Notes under the pieces: generated by a model
What the model saw: only the letters and a program-made list of their open reading frames with translations
What the model was told of the DNA's origin: nothing
Database searches by the model: none
Assembly: GCF_000524195.1 (NCBI RefSeq)
Contig: NW_020170388.1
Location: 1,447,262-1,511,261, forward strand
Source: Echinococcus granulosus
Lineage: Eukaryota; Platyhelminthes; Cestoda; Cyclophyllidea; Taeniidae
Length of the DNA stretch: 64,000 nt
Direction: 5' to 3'
Program-made: the position numbers and the translations under genes
Shown: in pieces, positions 11,401-23,400 of the stretch
Layout: each line of letters starts with the position of its first letter
Position numbering within the stretch: position 1 is the first letter of the stretch

Positions 11401-14400
11401 TTCATTTTCTGTTTCACAGTGGATATCAACTGTTTGAAACCAGGTGACTTTCGTGGGAAGCCGTTTTGTGTGAGTTGATGAAAGCAGGCATGCCTTCCCA
11501 GATAAGTATACGCATTCACATGCATGCATGTTCTGACTTGTGCAACATGGCTTAATAGATAGGCAATTATCTTGTGGCAGCTTGCTTACCGATTTACATT
11601 TATGTGTGCTAAGACACAATTTGTGGCAAAATATTTATCTCCTCGCTTCACCTCTACCATTTGATTCTTGCGCCGCATTCATTCATTGCTAATTGGATCT
11701 TTTACTACAGTTTTGACTCCTCTGTGGAAGTGGTTCCAGTGTGATTTAGTCGTTTATTTTAAGTAAGGTTTTTAAATGATCTGTCATAACAGCTCTGTTG
11801 CTATCACTTTTGTGCCCCTTAAATCAATCTTTTCATACCATAACTGCTCCAGAGATTGCATTACGTCTCTGAGTTGCCTAAACACCTCATTTTGCTCAAC
11901 TTTCAAGGTGACTTCTCACTAGAACTTTAATCACTTTGCACGGATTGGGTCATGGATCATTTGCTCAAATTTCCAAACATATCTGACAGCGGAATGTAAT
12001 CCTATTTGGACTCGGGGAGTCGTTGCCAAGACAATTTTGTGTAGATCTGTCATTAACATTCAGAGATTTCTTAGAAATTCGTGCTTACTAGATAATTTAC
12101 TTCTTCATAATAAATACGATTAGCTCGACTCAGCAATACATGTGGAATCATAACCTTCTGATCTTTCTGTTGTGGTATCATTTAATCATTATTTACGTTA
12201 TACTGCTTCTGTAGTTATTCTCAAGTGAAGGGAAACCGTGTCGGAATGAAAACTTTTCGCCAAATGTATCATGGTGATTAGATCATTTGCCCCTAAGATT
12301 TAAACTTTTCCGTCATTGGATAATGCTAAATAATGCTAGATGAGAAATTCTAAAATTAAGCATAATTTAAGTTGTATTATTCAAAAATTTTAGTAAACAC
12401 CTCCTGATAACCTATTAAAGCTGCCATTTAACCGCCTTATTAAGTATATTTGGAGTAGGTTAATGGCAGATTGCCTGCTTTCTCAGTATTTTTTTGTAGA
12501 TCTAGTACATCATACCCCTTTCTGTTTAGGCATGCAGTTTTGATCGCATAATCTGGAAGGCGTCAACTACGTAGGTCGTCCATATTCCTGTTTTAGACGC
12601 TACCAGCAGTTGAACGTCTTTCCCATTTCGAGGAAACGTTTGGTTTGTAGTTTTTAAGACTAACCACTTTTAGAAGATCGCCTGTGCTGCTCCCCACTTT
12701 CGATCTACTCGGTGTAGTATCTTTCACATTTTCCCCCTTTAGAGTCCGTAGCTCTTTCACTTGTCATTCAAAGCTATTAAGACTTTAATGTGATCAATTT
12801 GAGTGGCTTTTAAAAGAAGTTCTTGTTGGCAGGGGGCTTGGAGCTTGAAATCCACAATCTCAATGAAGAAGTGGAAAGCTCCGTTTTTATGACGAAATCC
12901 CATATTAACTTCATCCAAATGATGTCTTACGCAAACACTCATTCATTTTTGGCCTTTTTGACCCGTGTGATCTTACAACCCGATTATGTTCACTACTTGA
13001 CCGAGGTAAACCCTGCTTCACGGATCCTTCACACAAGCTCATCAATTTTGACAGTGGAGTAGGCTCCACTTGAGCTCGAGTGTCCAGTTGTTAAGTAAGC
13101 ACTTTTGAAATTCACTGAAGGGTATGGGTTTGTCCAAAGAATGTCACATCCGTGAAACCTCTAATTATCTCATCCTATGCGTAAATTACCAGTCCTTCCG
13201 TGGAACTGACTACAGTTGGTCCCTAGACTGGTATTTGCTCCTCTTTCTTCCTAATCGAGGTGTAATGATCACTTGACTTTACAGACGAAAATTGAAAGTG
13301 ATTTCTAAATTTGGAGATGTTGGTACCGAGATTTTTTTTGAAAAAAGAGGAAAACTTGGATTTTGCAGTACAATAATCAAGCGAACTGAACTTTCTTAGC
13401 CCTGTTTATTGTTCCATTTGGGTGAAAAGTAGTTGTAATTGGCCTCACCCCTTCCTCATCATACATGTGAACATGCAAACATTCTTTGTTTATTGCTGCG
13501 CCGGCCTTCCGACTTAAAGTGCATCCACCCGGCCCATCACGCCACACCACAAAGCGGTCACTCTTGAATCTTCGGTCTTTGTGTATCCTAGCCCCATGTG
13601 ATAGGGGAATCTCTATTGAGACGGTTATTTTTGGCAGGATATTGCAAACTCTCATGCCTCGTGACTCTAGTTCATTGGAAAAATTGACTTGAACCGGAAA
13701 AGTGCGTAAAATCATATCCCTCCTGGATGCATTCAATTGGATGCAATACATCTTGACACGTGTTGAAACTAATTCCAGCCTTTTTTTATTCTCCTAGTCT
13801 TCTCCGCCCCTTGCATTTCAATGTACATTGTCATCTTCCTCAAGATGTGGTCCTACGCACACGTCAACTCGTGGTGTCGATCGGCTATGAAACGTCGATC
13901 TATGGGTGGTGCTTCCCTAAAGGCGAAGGATCTCTTAAAACCTAATCATGCTGTTCTCAAACGTAAGCAGCAAAAGGCGGCTGCAGGAGAGACAAGTAGG
14001 TTAAATTTAAACATCAGAAGAAGGTAATTTGTGGGTTCATTTTGCGTATATATGCAAATCAAATGTCTCATCTTACGAAATCGAAAAATTATATAGGACT
14101 TGCCAACGCAGACTAACTGGAGTCCGAAATCATGCTACACGGTTATCATCATGACTAATAATTGTAGGAAATAATAAGCGGCTCAAGATATTGCTTCCCG
14201 TAGAAGCATGTGGTCGCTTGTTCCGCCTTTATCAATAAGTTAGTTTGGAAGATTTTACCGATTCCATCAGGGGACAGGGATAGGCGTTATCATCCTCGAA
14301 TGGTGTAGAATTCACCACATTCCTACGAACTAGGGACTAAATGATCGTTTCCTGATTAACTAATCGCCATATTCAGGACCAGTAATAGTCATAGTGTGAG

Positions 14401-17400
14401 GTTTCTCTCTTGAAATTACTAACAAAAATTGACCATGATTGACTAGATACAACTTCAGTTAGGCCTCAGTGACAAACTTCACTATCTTTCTAACGTCTAA
14501 ATTAATATAGGACTTTGATTTATTAGAAAATATTTTACAGATAAGATAGCGAGGAAATATGTAACTTGATAGACCTTCATTTCCACATATCTCGAGAATT
14601 ATACGAGCTGTCGTCCTCCTACCTGCTTAATTTTGATCACTCACTCATTTCTTCCGTACCTGCAAACACGCCAGATTAGTTTAATGGAAAATGTCTTGTT
14701 TTTTTGGTAAAAATTTATTTGAATCAATTTTCGTCTCCTTGTGTCATTCATGCTACTATACGTTGTAGAAAAATTCCTTCCGTCTTCTTTTTTTATTGAT
14801 TGTCCGCATTAGTCAAGTTGGTGTCAGCACGCCAGTCAGACGGAAGGACAAATAAATACTTTGTTGACATCTGTTTACCCCTTTTGTCAGCGTTTTGTAA
14901 ATTGTTCACCCATGGGTAGAACGATACATAGGTACTGCGTAACCACTTAAAGTGCGTCGATCCTACGTGGAGTCCCCATTCCCTATGACCTGATCTATGA
15001 AATCTAGGATATTTTCGAGCAAAATTGTATTTTGTTTAAGAAGTTCTTTTGGGTTTCTTGCACCTTTCTTATTAAATACTTCATGTAGAAAGTAATTCTT
15101 TGTTACCCATCCTATCCTCCTTAAAAAAGTCCTTGCCCACTTTTCCTGAAGATTGCACTGCTTACTGGTGCGCCTCAGCGCAAGTTTGTACAACTTCAAG
15201 TGTTCTCAGGGTCAAGGAATAGGTAAAGATCATTTTCTGCAAAAGGAATGTTTTATGTTTTTACCCCACTTCGGGCCAAATCCCTATCACCTTTTCCTTG
15301 TAACTTATCATATTCTAACTTTAACTGTTTCAACACCCATCAGGCCCAAACCCTGTGGCATAAATTGTTTACGTGTGTGTGCTCCTGGGTCTTGTCCGAC
15401 TTCCCGGCCATAATAACCATGAGATATGACACTTCACTAACTCGAGTGAAATAGGCCGGTGGCCCACCCCGGGGGTAGGCGCAGATGGCAAGTGCAAAGT
15501 TACATTATTTAGCGGTCTTAGGCTTGTGGTGAGGATTAGCACACCCAGTCTATCTGTATGTACTATTGACTAAACAAAGAAATTGAATGAGACTTCGAGT
15601 TTCGAGACCCTAAAGTCTTCGATTACTAAGCGCAACAATTGGAATAGAAGGGTTTCTGGGAGTTGCAGGAAATCTCTCCTCCCCCTCTCCGCTAGAAAAT
15701 GACTCAAGGAGCTACACACAAGACGACGGTGAGAAGTTTGTGCTTTGAGCACACACCAACTCATGTTACTCCACGGTGAAATGTGGTTACAGCCTGATAG
15801 GGTTTATAAGTTTTACAACCACCTCTGTTCTAGGTGATGGATTTGGCTCTGTTTTCCAGAGATAAGCAACGTATCAGGCTCAAATGTTCGTAGTATCCGC
15901 TCCTCCTCCTACTCCCTCCGCCGATGTTGAGTAGCTGAATTTCATCTTCCACACATAAACGCATTCTGCTCTTGTAACCGTAAGACGGTTTTTACATTTG
16001 CCATTAATTTGAAACATTCCGATCATTTGTGTTTTGTGATTGCAAGGACATGGTACTATTGCAGTGTATTGTGAACACCTCTTGATTCTTCGCTCCTCGA
16101 CTGTGCGCTGTTAGAACTTTCTAATACAGAATTATTAGTCTGTTTTTGCAATTGCATTTGTCAAAACAGTCAATGCCTTTATTTCTTGGTGTGGGAGCTG
16201 CATTCAAATGCAACACATTTTTGTTGACAACAATAGGGTACACAAAGCTTTTCCATCTCTCCAAAGCCGATGCGGTCCTGATTTCATTAAACCTGCAGCT
16301 CTTGGACTATTGTTTCTTCAAATCTACTCAACGTCTTAGGGCATGGCATGAGTAATTTTGACTGCTAAATATAGCTGAATGGCAGACGTCTTACAATTCT
16401 TAATTTTGGACAAGGTTTTTCTTGGCATTGTCTGTCGAAAGGTCAAAAATCATTTTACCGACGCTAAAGTTGGCCTGATCTCCCCATTTTAAATTGCGAA
16501 AGATTGATGGTTTTCCCAATGGAAGTTTGATGTCCATAGCGGTTCGCTTTTGAAGTGAAAGCGCTTCTTTAAGTCCATCTCTTTTTATTAAATGTGTCGT
16601 CATTTTTTAAATGTCGATTTTAATGTCTAAGAAACATTAATGTACAGATATTGTTCGTAGCTCTTTAGGGTAAAACCTGGTTTGGTTGTGCTGCAGAAAG
16701 ATCTAAGAGCTATTGATTCAAATCCCTAGCGTGCCTCTATGAAGAAATTGAGGTAAATTTTTGCGGTTTGCCAAATTCTTGAATTATTCCTCCTCAAGTA
16801 CTAGAAGACTTGTTAGGCATTCTTTTACTTTTAGCCCAGAGTAAACTGTGTTTTGTTTTTTGACTCCGTGGTCGTCTGCTCACTTCACTATCAGGTTGAA
16901 TGCCCTGAGGCTCTGCAGAACCAGTCCACACATCGGCATTCTTTTTGCGAGCAGAGGGTGAAATGTGGTTTATCTTCAATGCCGTAAATTGACTATCAGC
17001 TTGGCCCCTTCGTTCTTCAAGTCTAAAAGACGTCGACATCTTCCTTTTCAGCCCGAACCCAGAGCACAGTGAAGGATCCCGTGGGACTCGAAGGTTTCAA
17101 TTCCTCTCGAGCTGATCCTGCTGCAGAGGATGTTTGCAAAGACGACAAAGGTGGAGATAGCCCTGCAGAATTGGAGGAGCCCGATTTAAACAAGATATTT
17201 CTCCGTCTCACGAAATATCCCGACAATCTTACTCTTGGCGATCTCTATTACTTCATGTTTGCACCCACGCTGTGCTACGAGCTCAACTTTCCACGCACAT
17301 TTTCTATTCGCAAACGATTCCTCCTTAAACGCATGCTCGAACTTGTGAGTTGACATGTTGCTCAAATTCCCATAAAAATTAATTAGTTTTGTCATTAACT

Positions 17401-20400
17401 CACTCAATCTTTTGTTCTAATCAAATAATTACATTTGTAGAACTTGGTATTGCAGCACTACTTATTTTTTGTTAGAAGTAGTATCGTTCCGACGTCTGTT
17501 TATCCTTAATACGTATTCTAGCACCCAATAGGTGGAGAATTATTTCGCAAATTCACCTTGAGAGGCTGTATACCACTTAAATCTTACGAAAAAGAAAAGT
17601 AATACATGAAAGTAGCCGAACTTTTTCACAGAGTTATTATAAGAGAGCTCTTATGCTGTTTAAAAATGCCGCGTCAAGATACTACTTAGTTTACCGTCTA
17701 AGCTTCGTTTTAAACTTTATCTTCTGATTGAAAAGTTGTTATTTGGACAGTCTTTTGAGTGAAATGCCTAGGGCCTAGTCCGGCTCCCATTAATGACAAA
17801 TTTAGCTTTGCACGTTGGTATACTACTTGTTTTCTTCTCGTCTCCATTGGAAACGTGTAGACAATCGCTAATACAAAATTTGGGAGATATTTTCGCAATC
17901 TGAACCGTAAAAATTAGCAGTCGAAACCGCTGTTTTGTATTTGCATTTGGTTGGACTGCGCAGGTTATCAAGTCCATTCTCAAGCTCATGAATCCATATT
18001 CTACTTAATTCCCCATAATGGGCGCAGTAGTTTTGTCTCTATATGGTCCTAATTTTGTAATGCAGCGACTCAAAATTAAAGTAAGCGTAGAACTTGCTTG
18101 TGAGCGTAAAACAGTGGCAAAAATTCTTTTTAAAATCTGGAACCGTTTAACCAAATATCGGACATACTTTGTTCAAAAAATACAAGAATCTTCACCACTC
18201 TGTTTATATCAGGGCTGAAGAGTCAAGTATTTGCAGGCAATTAGGACCAATATTGTTGTTAATATTTTAGCTTAATTTAAGTTGATTTGGAACGTTTTAT
18301 CTTAGTTCAGAAGTGATCTAATCCATACGAGTTGTGAATATTCCTGCTTGATTTCACTCGAGATAATGTTAAGCTCTAAGAGAACTAGCAAAAAGTCCCT
18401 TTTGGCACTGATGCATTTTTGAGTGAAATGGGTAATTAACACATCGAATACATAATTCCCGGCCGTTACTACTGAGTTCTTCTGTGCAGGGCTAGAGTAG
18501 GGTCATCGGCAATCGCCACGTTTGATACCAAGGTAGCATAGATGCGCGTTGCTTTGAGTCTCTAACCTGAGCTTCCATGTAGCATAAATGCAATAAATCT
18601 ACTGAAAAAGATAGTAAATGTAAATTAAAAACGACTGGTGTCATACTTGCACAAAACGTGAGTCTGGACTCTCTGGCGGCGGTCATTTTTTCAATGCGAC
18701 CCTCCTAGTGGCCATGACAATTGTGAAGCATGTTTTCATCCGGAGAAACTTTAGTCTTATTTAGATGGTAACTACCTCTGTGGTATTTCATTTACAATTC
18801 TGGAAAATTTTTATGTCAAAATGACAAATAATGCCTTTGATGCTCTAATGCCATTAGGGATTAATTTGTGTAGTTGATTTTCACTACACCAAACGTCGTG
18901 GCGTTCTCATTGATCAGCTTCTAGGCTACCAAATGGCCAAAATGCTATCAGGCCATGGCAACTGAAAGGAGCCAGGAATCATTTTTAAACATTGTCGTGG
19001 AAGATTTTAGATGCATTTATTTGTCCACAATCTTTTATTCAAAAGGCGAGACCACAAAATATGCATGAAATTGAGCTATCTAAGAACAAGTATTCTTTAT
19101 AACTATAAATAGTTTGTTCTCTGTTTAAACAGCCATCTTCTACTGGTCGGCGTCGTTCTCCATGTTGCTCTCCTGCTTTGGTTTTTTTATTACAGTGCAG
19201 ATATGGCAAACCATTGTTTTGTTGTCATAATCCAAAAGTCCTATCCCGAAGAAATGTGAAATTATTTAGTACTCAAATACGTTTGTCTAATCAGACACTG
19301 ATAGTGCCGTAATTTACGGTCGTCTTTTGACACTCCAAGATAGCCGGTAGTACTGAGATTTTATGGAATTATTTTAAGCCGCACCGTTGCTTCTAATTTC
19401 TCATTTTTTCCATTCAAATTTATCTGTTAAATGTGTGTCTGAAAAAACCATTTCCTTTCCCATAATTTTATAAATGTTTCTTTAAAAATGTCTTATTTTC
19501 TCTGACTCTAGTGTTTCACCCAAAAGGGGTGTCAAAAGTTCCCTTTGTTAGCGAGAATGGAGGGCCAGCTTATTCATCACGCACTGTTTTCAACGTATTT
19601 AAAAAATGTGGTCGACATTTTTCGTCGCCTAGAGCAGTATGAGTGGCTAAACAATGCACCAAAGTTGCTTCATAACTTTAAAACCTCAACAATGTGCATT
19701 TTTGTTCCAAAGGCGTTATTTCTAACCCATTATTATCTGAAATGTGTTAATTTTCTCTCACGCCTAAACCTAGTACAAAGAGGCCAAATTTTTCAAGTGC
19801 AACACCCGTGTCACGTATAAGTGACGTCAAGATTTTCTCATCGGGGCTCGACATCACACACATATGGTATGCGTTTTCTATCAGTTTATGGTAATGAGTT
19901 GCACCAAATCGGATCGTAAGTCGATGTTTTGGGTAAAAACAATAAAATGGACGCAGGATTGTGTTTTTGCTAGAAGATGAGTCCATGGATTTTTGACTAG
20001 TATTAAAGTTCGTCGGAGAATTGAAGGACAACTAGTGTCACATTAGAACAGCCAATCATCCAGACTGTAGCGACTGACTTGCTCTCTGCGATCCTAGGCG
20101 TGGAAGTTTTAATCGTTTGGACTACTTTTCTATCACTTTATGAAAATCAGAAAACTAGTCTGTGCAAAGTTACTTCCATTTTTTGGATCTGTACAAAATA
20201 ATCATCGGAAGTAAGTTCCAATTCTACTACTAGACAACTTCGCCTCCCTTTCAAATTACGCAGATGTTCCGCATCGGACGGGACGCTGACAAGGCATCGA
20301 CGGTGAAAGAATCCTAGGATTTTTCTCCACTTTTTAGCTTTGTTTTAGCCAAGTGATTGTAATGCTGGTTCAACAGTGGATGGTTCCGGGATTAAAGAGT

Positions 20401-23400
20401 TCTGTCACACCCTTCATTCGTTCGCGGTGGATCTACACAGTGGAGAGGTTGTTGAATATCGCCATTCCAAACCACCTTATCTGGCTCTTGTGCTTCTACG
20501 CTCTATTCCATTCCTACCTCAACGTTCTCGCTGAACTTATGAAATTCGCGGATCGTTGCTTCTATGAGGATTGGTGGTAAGAGAGGGGATTTGATATTAT
20601 CCCTGTACGTCTATTTCTCGAACGGGAGGGTTATTGTAATGTTCAAAGTCTTAGATCGACTCCATCAGGGGAAAATTGTGATTCATGCTCTTAACATCCT
20701 TGTAATTCTTACATTTGGTTTCAAAGTTGATGATACCGCTTTGTGAAGTCATTCTCTCATTACGTAAGAGCTATTTTAAGCTGCCGAAAAGTACAAATTG
20801 AAGGGTACTAAATTCACTTTGTTGGCACAGACACTCTTATCGCCTTTTTTGGTCTGTCCGTAAGTTTTAATGCCCTTTTGCTTGTTGTACTTGTGACATT
20901 TGTTCCGCAACCTTGATGTATTTTGAGAATGGGCGCTTGACCGGTTTGCTTTGTATCTATTTACTCCATACTTTTAACTTAAAGTACTGAGTTTATGTTC
21001 CATTCTCAGCGTCAGCATCCTTACGAATAATGGCCGACAGTCACCTGTGTGGCTTAAGCTCCCATTTAACCCGCGTGTCACCGAACTGCCAGGAATCGGG
21101 GTGTTAACAGATCCAGCGCCCACATTCAGCTTCTCGTAACCTCCTCAACTATTTGTAAATTAAATTGAGAGTTTATTTTGATCACCTCTTGATAATGACT
21201 GTGGAGCTGAATAAGTGGAGTGTTATGCATTTATTCCATCAAAATCATCAACACTCTACGGAGAGGAATCCTACCAAATATACAGAGATGAGTTTGTGCT
21301 CTGGACGCAAATTACAGGTTGTCAATCTTTCCGCTCTCGGTGGTTCAAGTGTAGCCACCGTGTCAGAAGAAAGCACGCTCAGTTTTGATTAATTGCTTTA
21401 CCATACCCTGGAGAGGTGTGGAAATTGGAGACCTTTTTATAATGAGCTTCATATTAAGTGAAAAAGTAGCAACCATGAGTCATACCAAATAGTTCTAAAT
21501 GTTTCCTTCTCATCTTCTAGGCTATCATCCGTGTAACATCACCTTTTCCCGTATTGCCAATTTACCATGTTTCGGCTACCACCTGCATTGGATCTGTTAG
21601 AAGCTTGGGGTTTCAACACTTTACTGGAGTGTTTAAGTTAGTGGTAGGCCTTTTACACCCATGACATCTTTTGATCTGTCATTTATAATCCTGTCTGACT
21701 GAGACAGTACTTAGAAGGAAGTGTCCTCTGCCAAGAGGGCACAAAGATCGACAAGTATTTTGTTCATTTACTTGAAAAATGGCTTGCATTCTATCTTTTC
21801 TGTCCTTTTAGTGGGAAGATTGCCTTTAAAAAACCCTTTCAAAATTCATTATGCCTTAAACACATATAATTCGCCTGTTTTATTGTCAAATACTGAATTT
21901 TTTAACCATCAGAATACTGCATCATTCAGGTAATGTTATTGGCTAGCAACCATAAGTGCTAAGGTTCGCTTCATTTTTTTTCTATCTAGAAAGTTGTTTA
22001 TGTAGGTCCTGCCAGTCTGATGAAATCTCTAGCATAACAATTTGGTTGATTTGGATTGGAAAACCTGTTTATTTCTCTACCTACTTCCTCGTTTGGATGC
22101 ATTTTTGGCCTTCCCTATATTCCCCAAATTTGCTTCTAAACTGTCACCATTCGTCACTTAATTTTTAGGCTTTTATGATAAAAGATCAAAAATCCTACCA
22201 TTATTAAAGGAGTTAATTCAGATGGATAAATTTTAATCCCATTCTATGAGCTGGAACCCTTGCCGAGAGAACACACACTGCTCCTGTTGAAAGCACTCTC
22301 AACAAGAGCACTTGACCGGTAGTGGCACTTTGACGCCAAAATATCATTTGACAAGTAAACAAAAACCACTTATTCTCGGTGCAGTTGCACTGAGAATACA
22401 CGACTGGTGGGACCAGTTTTGCATGGACTCACCCCAGTGGCACTTTTTTCTCCAATTTTTTCGAAGGAATGCCCCCTCGGTGTCAGAATTCTGGTCATCC
22501 TGGAACATTCCAGTGCATCGTTGGTGTCGTAGGTAAGTCTTTTTTTACTTTTCGAAATGCCCCCTTCTTGTCTAAGCCCGCAAGTTTTGCAATATATGTC
22601 GAGATTTTGGCCAGGCAACCAAAAGTTTACATTAACAGCTCTTCTTGTTTTTGCTTTGTGGTTCCACCTTCAGGCCAAATATCAAATCGGCTTTATCAAT
22701 TAACACATGACAATCATGAGAATGAGATAATTGTCAATTTATAACTGTTCACGCAAATTGCAGACGCTGTTTTTTTGAAGAGATTTTTCGGAATACACAT
22801 AGCTCATGAAAAAGAAAAGGTCTGATTCGAGTTATAAACGATTCAGCGATGATAATATAAAAGTTGATTCTTATGATCTTCTTGTTTATGTCTAGAAATA
22901 AGCATGCAGCCTTTGAGTTAAGTGACTTGTCAATTGACACAGACCAAAGTAGAAGAGATCTTATTTACTGTCATACTCTACCCGGAAAGGCTTTCTTTGA
23001 TGCGGGATAAATTGCCTTCTCAGAGCGACCACAAAATTCGTCGCCATTGCCCTCTTGGACCACTTGACCACTTCCTTACCCATATCGGTAGCATTCCTTC
23101 ATGTTCTAGACAGCTGGACTACCTAGAATACAAATTTTACCACTAATGTGTTTGGAAAGTGTATTCAAGTTTTAGTTAACCGACTCTAATTTTTTTCCAT
23201 TCGGATCACTTTACACTGAAGTCTTAATCATTCAAAGACCTCATAAACTTGAAATCTTCTTCACCAGAAGCAAAATGAACAGCGTCTAGATAGAAACAAG
23301 CTAGGTGTGTGCGTGTCTGTGGCGTGGTTATTCTCGGTCAAAAGTGGGAGTCAGTCCTCCTAAAGTGTCCAGTTCATTATACGTGACACTACAAGGTCTC

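Noticed and set aside
20337..20348. Acceptor tgttttag at 20348 for the DGAT1 QQWMVP exon
   Set aside because: It breaks the phase from the previous exon and deletes LCFSQ, whereas the acceptor at 20337 gives an ungapped match to human DGAT1.
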